Shown in pieces: positions 9,385-17,317 of a stretch of DNA of 64,000 nucleotides; the stretch's first letter is position 1, and each line of letters begins with the position of its first letter. Source of the DNA: Thalassotalea litorea. Lineage in GTDB: Bacteria; Pseudomonadota; Gammaproteobacteria; Enterobacterales; Alteromonadaceae. A program made the translations under genes and the position numbers. The stretch covers positions 186,001-250,000 of the forward strand of contig NZ_VCBC01000003.1 of the NCBI RefSeq assembly GCF_005843925.1, written 5' to 3'. Below the pieces are notes generated by a model. That model saw nothing but the letters and a program-made list of their open reading frames with translations. It was not told the origin of the DNA and did not search any database.

Positions 9385-9936
9385 ATGAATCAATTCAAAG
9401 CAGGGATCTATGCCCTAGGCATCTCTACGCTTTTATTCGCACAGTCGGCAAGTGCAGAACAGCTAACAAACCCAAAACATTTTTCGCTCGGTATCGGTAG
9501 TTATGCGTTGGTTGTCAGCGCAGATGACTCAGATTTCGATGATGATGACTTTTCTGGATTTCAGCTAAATGCCAGTTATGCAATCAATGATAACTTTGCA
9601 GGAAAACTTACCTATTATTCATTGGAACATGATGACTGGTCAGATCTAGAAAATAGTGGTTTTGATTTGGTCGGTTATTTTGGTACCGGCTTGTTAAACG
9701 ACGGATTTAAAGCCTATATCGGCGGCGGTGCCTACCGGGAAACGTGGGACATCAGCGGTTTTGACTTTGATGAAAGCTTTTCAGGTTTTCAGTTAAATGG
9801 CGGTATTGGTTATCATTGGCCTGCCGTGACTTTAGATCTGACGTTAGGGTTGCGTTCCACCGGCGATTATGAAGATTTCGCAGGGATCGATGCAACGGCG
9901 GTAAATTCTTCTTTATCGATTGGCTTTCGATTTTAG
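9385..9936 (+). CDS. Outer-membrane beta-barrel protein, YfaZ-like
   Basis: A 183-residue protein with a clear Sec signal peptide (residues 1-24, ending SASA). It alternates aromatic and glycine residues typical of a small barrel and ends in SLSIGFRF, with the terminal Phe recognised by the Bam complex. Acidic segment DDSDFDDDDFSGF near residues 48-60 and a second SGFDFDESFSGFQLNGG near 128-145 share the pattern FSGFQLN, a possible internal duplication. Start ATG 9385 has an AAGGAC site about ten bases upstream. Cargo or function is unknown. Confidence 0.82.
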   Translation: MNQFKAGIYALGISTLLFAQSASAEQLTNPKHFSLGIGSYALVVSADDSDFDDDDFSGFQLNASYAINDNFAGKLTYYSLEHDDWSDLENSGFDLVGYFGTGLLNDGFKAYIGGGAYRETWDISGFDFDESFSGFQLNGGIGYHWPAVTLDLTLGLRSTGDYEDFAGIDATAVNSSLSIGFRF

Positions 9937-9960
9937 CCGAGATTGTCGACGGTACAAAAA

Positions 9961-9985
9961 AAAGGGCGCATTAGCGCCCTTTTCT
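9961..9985. terminator. Bidirectional Rho-independent terminator
   Basis: AAAGGGCGC / GCGCCCTTT with loop ATTA, flanked by an A-run and a T-run, between the convergent genes ending at 9936 and 10017. Confidence 0.9.
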
Positions 9986-10016
9986 GTCGTTGAAATCGAA
10001 GTAGCAATGGCTATCG

Positions 10017-10433
10017 TTAGAAGCTGTAGCGAACACCAATCGCACTACTTAAGCCAAACTTGATATCATCATCGTCGTCGCGATTATCATTGTCGTGCAT
10101 TTCTAACTGCGGTGCTAATTGACCATATACATGCCAGCCTTTGGCAAAATGCAATTTAATACCAAAAGGTATACGCAAGCCATAATCGTTCTCACCCGCA
10201 TAGGCGCCACCCGCAAGATACCAACTTAATGGAGCATTTTTCTTAAAGTTTCCTTGCTGAAATTTATAATCAAGACTCACGCCATCGTCACCGGCAAATA
10301 ACTGGACGTTATCAATTTGCGCAGATATCCCCAAGCCTTTATCGATACCCAAACCAAGTTGTACATTTGCATGAGCGGCAATCGGTAACAGGAAAGCGAG
10401 TGCCGAAATAAGACGTATACAGAATTTATTCAT
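10017..10433 (-). CDS. Small secreted/outer-membrane protein of unknown function
   Basis: Starting at the ATG at 10433 the protein has 138 residues and a signal peptide ending IAAHA. The in-frame codons four positions upstream are less likely because they precede the signal peptide. The remainder alternates hydrophobic residues and glycines, contains an acidic loop DNDNRDDDDD, and ends AIGVRYSF with the terminal Phe of outer-membrane barrels. It probably has about eight strands. No family was recognised. Confidence 0.72.
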   Translation of the reverse strand: MNKFCIRLISALAFLLPIAAHANVQLGLGIDKGLGISAQIDNVQLFAGDDGVSLDYKFQQGNFKKNAPLSWYLAGGAYAGENDYGLRIPFGIKLHFAKGWHVYGQLAPQLEMHDNDNRDDDDDIKFGLSSAIGVRYSF

Positions 10434-10675
10434 AGAAAAAACCACAGATTGTTATTGTAAAAATGCTTATTTAACCCAGCCTACGGCAACAATACCATGA
10501 GTCAGGGAATAAGAACGGGCGGGGGCGATTACCATACTCGATAGTGAGCACGGTTTGAGCATAGTAAATAAGTCATTTCAGGTAGGCAAGCAAATACCCG
10601 CGAACAAAGAGCGTTTGCTTAAAATATGGTCATTAGCAATAAAAAGCTGTGTTCTAGATGGCAACTAACAAAGGG

Positions 10676-11329
10676 CTAGAAGCGGTAAGAAACACCCAGA
10701 TTGACTCCGTAAATATTTTCAATTTCGGTTTGGTACAATTCATGCTCAATAAAAATACTCAAACGCTCCTTTGTACCTTGAATACCTATGGCATAGTGTC
10801 CATCGGTACCGCTATCGGAATAGGATTCCGATTGATTCACATCAGCAATGGCGGGATCGTAGTAATTGATTGTGAGCTTTTGATCTATGGTTGAATGCCA
10901 ATTGAAAAAACTCGCTTTTCCATAAAGAGCGAAATGGCTAGTTAATGGCAAAGAGGCTTTTACGCCCAGGCGAAAACCGTAATTATCCTGAATTGAGCTG
11001 CGATATAGATTGACATTTTTGTCGGTTGTCCCAGGGAATTCCTGTTTAATCACTTCTTCGAGCTTACTCAAGTCAGCAAAACCGGCCTCGATGGCAAAGT
11101 ATTTATTAATTGGGTAACCTGCGAACAGTTGATAGTAAAATCCAGATTTGTCGATACTACGAGATTCGAGATCATTGTTGGGGTAATCGTAACTGCTCGA
11201 ACCAACGCCAGTACCGATGTAAAAAGGAATAGGGGATTTGGGAATTTCAGCCCGACAGAACAGGGGCAACAAAGACGCGGCAATTGTAGCAACTGCCAAC
11301 CATATCCTTATGATTTTACTATTAATCAT
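10676..11329 (-). CDS. OmpA/OmpW-like outer-membrane beta-barrel protein
   Basis: A 217-residue protein with a signal peptide (residues 1-28, ending FCRAE) and a barrel of about eight strands. It starts FYIGTGVGSSSYDY and includes GFYYQLFAGYPINKYFAIEAGF, typical of the OmpA-membrane-domain superfamily (shown here as two motifs, GFYYQLFAGY and FAIEAGF). It ends VNLGVSYRF, a Bam-type C-terminus. No OmpA peptidoglycan-binding domain follows. It is a stand-alone gene with no obvious operon partner. Confidence 0.82.
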   Translation of the reverse strand: MINSKIIRIWLAVATIAASLLPLFCRAEIPKSPIPFYIGTGVGSSSYDYPNNDLESRSIDKSGFYYQLFAGYPINKYFAIEAGFADLSKLEEVIKQEFPGTTDKNVNLYRSSIQDNYGFRLGVKASLPLTSHFALYGKASFFNWHSTIDQKLTINYYDPAIADVNQSESYSDSGTDGHYAIGIQGTKERLSIFIEHELYQTEIENIYGVNLGVSYRF

Positions 11330-11465
11330 TAATGCAATACCGACTTTTTATTGTTTTATCCTTTAAATTTAGCACGTCAATGTGAGAAGACAAATTTAAG
11401 GCGGTATTGTTTGTTGCTAGGGCGTTATAGGATGCAATTTGCGGCGATGGCAATGCGTTGGGCAA

Positions 11466-11496
11466 AAGGCGATAGTCACTGAACTATCGCCTTATA
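11466..11496 (-). terminator. Rho-independent terminator after the redoxin gene
   Basis: Arms AAGGCGATAGT and ACTATCGCCTT with a six-base loop; on the minus strand the stem is followed by TTTTGCC. Confidence 0.85.
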
Positions 11497-11514
11497 TTTG
11501 TAATTGTTAAACGC

Positions 11515-12126
11515 TTAACTTTTGTATTTTACCGAGCATCCGTAAGGTGCGGTAAGTTTGTTTTCGATTTCTTCGCCGGCCATTAATGACGTTAAACTTA
11601 CGTCCAAATAGTTGGTGGCTTTGTCGATATCGGCTGGATTTGCCGACTTGATACTATCAATCGCACCAGCGTATTTTAGATCCCCTTCGGGGTTAATAAT
11701 GTACATATGAGGAGTGGTTTTCGCGCGATATAGCTTGCCTACTTCACCTTCGGAGTCGAACAGAATATGGGTTGGTGACGCTTTGCGCTCTGCATTTAGT
11801 GCCATGGCCTTTTCGGCGTCAACGTGACCTTGTTTGCCTTCAGCAGAAGAAATCACCTGCAGCCAGATCACATCTTTTTGAGTATATTTGCTTTGCAGTT
11901 GCGGCATATTGCCGCTGTCATAGTGTTTTTGCACATACGGACACAAATGGTTGGTCCATTCAAGTACCACATACTTACCTTGATAGTCGCTTAACTTAAC
12001 CGTATTCCCTGCTTCATTGACCAGCTCAAAATCAGGGGCTGGTTGATCCACTTTAACATTGGCATGAACAGATAAGGATAACGCAAGTGACAGGATTACT
12101 GTCAAAATCGCACTGTGTTTAACCAT
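11515..12126 (-). CDS. Periplasmic redoxin / AhpC-TSA-like protein
   Basis: With start ATG 12126 the protein has 203 residues and a signal peptide ending SVHA. The thioredoxin-fold domain begins VDQPAPDFELVNEAGNTVKLSDYQGKY (motif PAPDFELVN) and carries WTNHLCPYVQKHY with a single active Cys instead of CxxC. This is the form seen in redoxin-domain proteins with a peroxiredoxin-like site. The ATG overlaps the stop of the ScsB/DsbD-like gene by eight bases, so translation is probably coupled, and it is a likely periplasmic client of that reductase. Confidence 0.9.
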   Translation of the reverse strand: MVKHSAILTVILSLALSLSVHANVKVDQPAPDFELVNEAGNTVKLSDYQGKYVVLEWTNHLCPYVQKHYDSGNMPQLQSKYTQKDVIWLQVISSAEGKQGHVDAEKAMALNAERKASPTHILFDSEGEVGKLYRAKTTPHMYIINPEGDLKYAGAIDSIKSANPADIDKATNYLDVSLTSLMAGEEIENKLTAPYGCSVKYKS

Positions 12127-14203
12127 GATCGATTTCCTTTTTTGCTTGATTAATGGCCTCAATTACCATGTCGGCCGTGAGTATTTGCGGCAATACTTTC
12201 TCGTAAGTGTCTCCTGCATATATGACATATAACGGGACACCTGAACGTTGGTATTGCTGTAAAAAATTAAGTATTTCGCCATTTTTATTGGTCCAGTCGC
12301 CAACCAGATAGTTGACAGATTCCGATTGCAGAGCGGCCTGCACCTCTTGATCCGCAAAGGCAACTTGTTCGTTCACTTTACAAGTGATGCACCAGTCGGC
12401 GGTCATATTTACCAATACCACCTGATCTTCGCGCCTTAGCGATTGTAGCGATTCAGTTGTATAAACTTGCTTATAACTCGCTTGATTTGCATCATTGATG
12501 GATGCCGATGGTGTTACTGAGGTACTCAGATATACACAAATTACTAAAAACGAAACGGCACTTAATTGCAATAACCCTTGCATTATGCCTTTGCTAATGG
12601 AAGCAAGCCAAAGCAGCAGAGCAAAGAGTAACAAGGCAATCATCAGAGCAAACTGGGCGCTGGAATTACTTTGCCCTAAAAATACCCAGACTAACCAGAC
12701 CACGGTAGCCAGCATTGGAAAGGTGAGAAAGATTTTAAACTGATTCATCCACTCGCCCGGTTTCGGTAACCACTGACGAAAGAATTTAGACAGCATTAAC
12801 AATGTCATTGGCAGAGCAAAACCTAACGCCAGCGCATTAAAAATGACGATCGCGGTAAAATTATCACTGAGTAGGGCAATGCCAAGAGCTGCAGCCATAA
12901 ATGGCGCAGTGCAAGGTGATGCGACAACTGCTGCCAGTACGCCGGTGAAAAACTGGCTGGTAAAATTATCTCCTTTGATCAGCGATTGGCCAATTCCTGA
13001 AAATTTGGCACCGGTAGGGCCGATATCCAAGAGCGATAAGGTGATATAGACAAACAAAAAGCTCAAGGCGACGATAACGCCGGGTTCTTGCATGTGAAAT
13101 CCCCAGCCTACCGCACTTCCTGATTCTTTCATGGCGATAATCATGGCGGCAAAGACGTTAAAGCTGAATAGTACACCGGCCAGGTAACCAAGCTTTTTCG
13201 TCAGTGACATATGGGTGTCCGATAAAGATAGGGCTTTGAAGGACAATACTGGTAATACACAGGGCATGATATTGAGGATCAAGCCTCCGACAAACGCCAT
13301 AGCAACCAACAACCACAGGTTGAAATCGTCCGAGTTAACCGGGCCGATAGCATTGGCATTTGCGGTAAGGTAATAGGCGGTATTACCGTCGCTTATCAAG
13401 AAGCGCAAGGAATCGTTGTTTGCGATAAAATAATCCGACACAGGGATGACGCTGGTAACCTGTTTATTATCGCTCACTTGTTGTTGTGGTTGATTGTGCT
13501 GCACGACATCAGATCGCAACGGAAACAAGGTCCAGTTCGATGAAACAGGTGGTTCAAACTCTACTGTTATATGTTGCTCAGTAACTTCAAATTTGCCATT
13601 GAGTAATTGTGCGTCAGGCAGGGTTTTACGTTGTTCTTCAAACAGGCGTTTTGAGTCGGATGGCTGACTTTGTGTCGACACCGGCAAGGTAAATTTAAGG
13701 TCTGCCCAACCAGGAATACAGTCTTCTTTACAGACTAACCAGGATAAGGACGCTTCTATGGTAATGTTTTCCTGATTGAGGTTTTCAGGAACCTGTACCG
13801 GCACCATCAACAGATTGGCGCCTTCATAGCCGTAATTGACCAGGTGGGCGACAGGAATGGCTTTGGGTATCGGCCATTGAATATCACCAAAGCCCAAATT
13901 GGCATCACTGGACCAATTGATGCTGGGTGCTTCCCCTGAATCGCCAGGGTTTTGCCAGTAGGTGTGCCACTCAGGTTCAGGCGCTAATAAAATACCAATC
14001 CATTGTTCACTACCCGGATGCCAAATTTGATTTTCACTATGAAGGGAAACTTCGATGTGGGGGCCGGTTGCTGTAGTATTTTCAAATGCATTGCTTACCC
14101 CTATGAATGACAATATAAAAACTAGCAACGCGGCCAATCTCATTGACTGGGTCCGGTACCAACAGTTTGTTTGCTTCTTTTCTGTTTTTAAAAAATGCTG
14201 CAT
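12119..14203 (-). CDS. ScsB/DsbD-family thiol-disulfide reductase
   Basis: A 694-residue inner-membrane protein with three parts. A periplasmic N-terminal domain carries a Cys pair (C158, C162 in WLVCKEDCIP). A membrane domain of about eight helices has C315 in NIMPCVLPVL and C431 in ASPCTAPFM. A C-terminal periplasmic thioredoxin domain has ADWCITC (C605, C608). This is the electron relay from cytosolic thioredoxin across the membrane. The N-terminal domain and IMPCVLPVLS pattern resemble ScsB more than classical DsbD. An internal start (Met21, position 14143) would place the signal peptide at the N-terminus; no ribosome site clearly decides. Confidence 0.93.
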   Translation of the reverse strand: MQHFLKTEKKQTNCWYRTQSMRLAALLVFILSFIGVSNAFENTTATGPHIEVSLHSENQIWHPGSEQWIGILLAPEPEWHTYWQNPGDSGEAPSINWSSDANLGFGDIQWPIPKAIPVAHLVNYGYEGANLLMVPVQVPENLNQENITIEASLSWLVCKEDCIPGWADLKFTLPVSTQSQPSDSKRLFEEQRKTLPDAQLLNGKFEVTEQHITVEFEPPVSSNWTLFPLRSDVVQHNQPQQQVSDNKQVTSVIPVSDYFIANNDSLRFLISDGNTAYYLTANANAIGPVNSDDFNLWLLVAMAFVGGLILNIMPCVLPVLSFKALSLSDTHMSLTKKLGYLAGVLFSFNVFAAMIIAMKESGSAVGWGFHMQEPGVIVALSFLFVYITLSLLDIGPTGAKFSGIGQSLIKGDNFTSQFFTGVLAAVVASPCTAPFMAAALGIALLSDNFTAIVIFNALALGFALPMTLLMLSKFFRQWLPKPGEWMNQFKIFLTFPMLATVVWLVWVFLGQSNSSAQFALMIALLLFALLLWLASISKGIMQGLLQLSAVSFLVICVYLSTSVTPSASINDANQASYKQVYTTESLQSLRREDQVVLVNMTADWCITCKVNEQVAFADQEVQAALQSESVNYLVGDWTNKNGEILNFLQQYQRSGVPLYVIYAGDTYEKVLPQILTADMVIEAINQAKKEIDHG

Positions 14204-14605
14204 CTTTCTAACTTATTGTAATCAATAACATTCGATAACCTAGGTAAAGTCTGTTTGCTCAATTCTAGCAATACGAACTTTGTTAATATTTTGTTCATTT
14301 GTTTTAAGGGTTACGAGAGAGATAGTCAAGAAAATGGGCTTTTCCTTGTTTGATTTGCGACTAGTTGGGCGATATTTGGGATTAATGCCTAATGGACCTT
14401 GCTCATTTTTGAGGAAACTCCCAATTCCTGCTACAGAAAACGCCCTGATTAGAGCGTCTAGGAAATTCCCATCCAATAAAAGAAATAGGTAATCCTCGGT
14501 GACTGACGATACAATGTTCACCAAGATTTATTTATGTTACCTAGTGAACACATAAACAATCAGTTTGAACTAAATTGCCCTGAAATTCGCAATAAGGAAA
14601 TTAAT
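14204..14605. other. Intergenic region without a supported gene
   Basis: Short open frames occur on both strands (14240-14524 minus, 14280-14492 plus) and overlap each other. Neither has a ribosome site or recognisable product. The segment presumably holds the divergent promoters of the ScsB-like and MAPEG genes. Confidence 0.5.
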
Positions 14606-14998
14606 ATGACCATCGAACTCTGGTGTCTTTTTATCGCCGGTTTACTTCATGCTTTATCAAAAGCGCCTCTTGTAAAAGCTCAGGCACAATGTGCAGGCGG
14701 TTACGATAACAAAAACCCTAGAGAGCAACAGGCCGCCTTATCCGGTTGGGGCAAGCGAGCACTCGCTGGCCATCAAAATCAGATAGAGAGTTTCCCGTTA
14801 TTTGCTGCAGGCGTCCTTGTCGCCAGTGTTAGCGACGTAACATCGAGTCTGGTCAGTATATTGGCTATCGCCTATGTGATTGCCAGAGTGCTATTTTTGG
14901 TTTTATACATAAAAAATATCGCCACAATTCGCTCTATTGCCTGGGCAATTGGCTACCTGTCATCACTGGCATTGCTTTGCAGCCCAGCCTGGGGCTAG
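14606..14998 (+). CDS. MAPEG family membrane protein
   Basis: The ATG at 14606 is preceded by AAGGAAATTAAT, a good ribosome site, giving 130 residues and ruling out a longer in-frame start at 14534. Four membrane helices are predicted. The loop after helix 1 contains NPREQQAALSGWGKRALAGH followed by QNQIESFPLFAAG, the conserved E-S-F-P motif of MAPEG proteins (the family of microsomal glutathione S-transferase and leukotriene C4 synthase). Bacterial members are mostly uncharacterised inner-membrane proteins. Confidence 0.9.
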   Translation: MTIELWCLFIAGLLHALSKAPLVKAQAQCAGGYDNKNPREQQAALSGWGKRALAGHQNQIESFPLFAAGVLVASVSDVTSSLVSILAIAYVIARVLFLVLYIKNIATIRSIAWAIGYLSSLALLCSPAWG

Positions 14999-15892
14999 AT
15001 ATTCTGAGGATATTCAGTTTAAAGCGGATGTACTCGATTCACCATTAAAGGCCTGTCAATCAATATGCGTTGGCGGGCTTATTTAATTTAGCTGTTTTTA
15101 TCCGAATCAATGATATTGGTTATACAATTAAAACAGCATTGTAGTGGCCAATATCATTATGCCTCTCAGTTTATTTTGCAAAGCAAACGTAGTTGAAGCT
15201 AATAGGAGAAACTGAAAAATATTTAGTTTATCGACTGCGATACATTATGCGCTTCCCAAAATACCAGCCCTTACGGATAACAACCGATCCATGTAATGCA
15301 CACTGTTTCCCATGAAGCGGAACACAGCACTGTTGCTCGCATTAAATTAAATATTTACTTTATACTGAATCGACCAATGGATTGCCCACACTTTCCTAGG
15401 CAGATTTAGCTTATTCTTTTTGCATAGAATAAACGATGGCTTTTTCATTGTCGCTGATACAGACCGAACCGCTTTCGAACCTAAACTTCTTTGGTTTGTC
15501 GTAGGGGGATGCGGTTGACCAAAATTGCTGTGAGTGAATGGCGACTCATTCCCAAACAATCTTCTGGCTAGGCAAATTAAAAATAAACAAAAGTGCGCAA
15601 CACAGTTTGTCTGTACTGCAATTTATCATTAGCTAACTGTCATGATTTTTTACTACTGATATCTTCATTTTTTTCTAACTATCTAAATTAAATGACGTTT
15701 TTTAATTGGCTTGAATGTTGCAAAAACACACCCGAACGCAGTAGTAAAGTTCTCGTAGTTTGAGTATTCATACTGTTCATAAACTACGACTATGTTTAAA
15801 TTCAAAATCCGTACACGCATGTGAAAATTGATTTCTGGTTGTTGGAAAAGGGAGACTCGGCATACGGTTATAGCCAATTAAAGGTAACCTCC
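14999..15892. other. Long intergenic region, no gene seen
   Basis: Almost 900 AT-rich bases without a convincing frame. A 70-codon minus-strand frame at 15347-15559 has no ribosome site and an improbable composition. No transposase, tRNA or repeat was recognised. Confidence 0.5.
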
Positions 15893-16567
15893 ATGAAATT
15901 AATAACTACGTTTACTTGCGTTTTTCTACTATTCACTTCAAGTCTCAGTGCCAATGCAGCCCAGATAAACGGTTTTGTTGATTATTATGATGAAAACAAC
16001 TGGGAGGTTGAAACCTATATAGATGACTACCTTGATGTTTATGAAGATTATTCAGGATTCTCAAACCCTCCTAGTGTAGGTATAAATTCAGAACAAATCG
16101 GGTTGACTGGCGGAAGTTCTGTAGTTGGCTCATTAGTAGGTGGCGGGGATTCATTTGCTAGAATTGAAATTATTATACCCATGAATGGGACGATTTCATT
16201 CGACTGGAATTACTATGTATCTGGGGACGAACTTGAAATAAGATTGGAGCCATTTGGCTATCTGTTAAACGGTACATTCTTTCATTTGGCTGCCGACCCT
16301 GATATCAATTATGACTATCAACAATATTACGATTATTTAGAAGGCCAAGAAGGTTCAGTAACTATTACTGTAGAAGCGGGTGATAAATTTGGGTTTACTG
16401 TTTTTTCAGACCTTACATTCCTTTCTCGTCCGGATGTCAACATATTTAACTTCTCCGCTCCCGCTCCGGAATCAGTACCAGAATCTAATACATTAATACT
16501 CGCTCTAGTATCTGTTTCGCTTTTGCTTACGCGGAAACCAGGGCAATCGAAATACATGAAGGTATAA
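15893..16567 (+). CDS. Secreted protein with PEP-CTERM-like sorting tail
   Basis: Start ATG 15893, with AAAGG ten bases upstream, gives 224 residues beginning with a signal peptide (MKLITTF...SANA). The mature part is acidic, Tyr-rich and predicted beta-rich. The C-terminus has the tripartite sorting form: VPESN, then the hydrophobic segment TLILALVSVSLLL, then basic TRK. The motif is PES rather than PEP, and the tail continues about ten residues past the basic cluster, so it is a divergent case. Such proteins are handled by exosortase EpsH, which is not in this window. Confidence 0.75.
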   Translation: MKLITTFTCVFLLFTSSLSANAAQINGFVDYYDENNWEVETYIDDYLDVYEDYSGFSNPPSVGINSEQIGLTGGSSVVGSLVGGGDSFARIEIIIPMNGTISFDWNYYVSGDELEIRLEPFGYLLNGTFFHLAADPDINYDYQQYYDYLEGQEGSVTITVEAGDKFGFTVFSDLTFLSRPDVNIFNFSAPAPESVPESNTLILALVSVSLLLTRKPGQSKYMKV

Positions 16568-16571
16568 GCGA

Positions 16572-17237
16572 ATGGCTAAGCAATTGTGGGTTTTTCGCCT
16601 TATGCGACTTATAACAGTGAGCCTATGCCTGATTTGTTCTACCGTTGCTCGAGCAGAGCTGATAGCTATTATCGATTTTAGCGAATCTGGCGATAAGCAA
16701 GAAAGGCCTCTAGGGCCTGAAGTTCTTTTTACAGATCTAATGGGAATTTCTGATTTTAATGTGACCATTAGCTCTAAACGTAACTACGATTTGTGGATTA
16801 AATCTGGTGTGGGATTGGGGAATTGCCTTCAACAGTATTGTACCGGTTCCGCTGATACAAGTCTGAAGCGAGGATTGGTGATTTCATTTTCCTATCGAGG
16901 GATGCCTTTGGAATTCGAAAGATTAACTTTATTTTTCGATAATCCTATCAATGATATTGGTAATGCATCTTTGGACTTGTATACAGTCGAGGGCACGTGG
17001 GGCGCTTGGCGGTTGAGATCGATATGGAGCACCAATCCTTATGTTCATTGGAATTACAATATTCACCCGTTTCAATTTACGTTTGTGGATGATGAATACT
17101 CCGATATTTATTTAAGAGCTATTTACGCCGAAAGCATTAAGTTTCCTACGTCAATTTTAGAAACGCCTTCGTTTGTGCTCTTCTTTTTACCTGCCATCGC
17201 GATATTCCTTCGCAACATTAAGAGGTGTAGTAGCTAA
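16572..17237 (+). CDS. Secreted protein with possible PEP-CTERM-like tail
   Basis: 221 residues starting four bases after the previous stop, with GAAGG upstream, so the two genes are likely co-transcribed. A signal peptide ends VARAEL. The mature region contains Cys residues at GNCLQQYC and beta-strand-like segments. The C-terminus ILETPSFVLFFLPAIAIFLR then NIKR has the layout of a sorting tail: a short motif, a hydrophobic helix, then basic residues. The P-E-P core is altered to LETP. Function is unknown; the tail could simply be a membrane anchor. Confidence 0.7.
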   Translation: MAKQLWVFRLMRLITVSLCLICSTVARAELIAIIDFSESGDKQERPLGPEVLFTDLMGISDFNVTISSKRNYDLWIKSGVGLGNCLQQYCTGSADTSLKRGLVISFSYRGMPLEFERLTLFFDNPINDIGNASLDLYTVEGTWGAWRLRSIWSTNPYVHWNYNIHPFQFTFVDDEYSDIYLRAIYAESIKFPTSILETPSFVLFFLPAIAIFLRNIKRCSS

Positions 17238-17283
17238 GAGGCCTTTTGAATTTATAACGGATTTATTGAGCTTCACTTATAGA

Positions 17284-17306
17284 AAGAGCCGAATAATTCG
17301 GCTCTT
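17284..17306. terminator. Terminator between convergent genes
   Basis: AAGAGCCGAA / TTCGGCTCTT with loop TAA, ten perfect pairs. The T-run is short (TTCTTG), so strength is moderate. It lies between the PEP-CTERM-like pair and the pectate lyase gene. Confidence 0.75.
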
Positions 17307-17317
17307 CTTGAGTTGCT

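Noticed and set aside
14240..14524. Overlapping open frames on both strands before the MAPEG gene
   Set aside because: No ribosome site, no recognisable product, and the two frames exclude each other.
15347..15559. 70-codon minus-strand frame in the long spacer
   Set aside because: Composition unlike the neighbouring proteins and no ribosome site.
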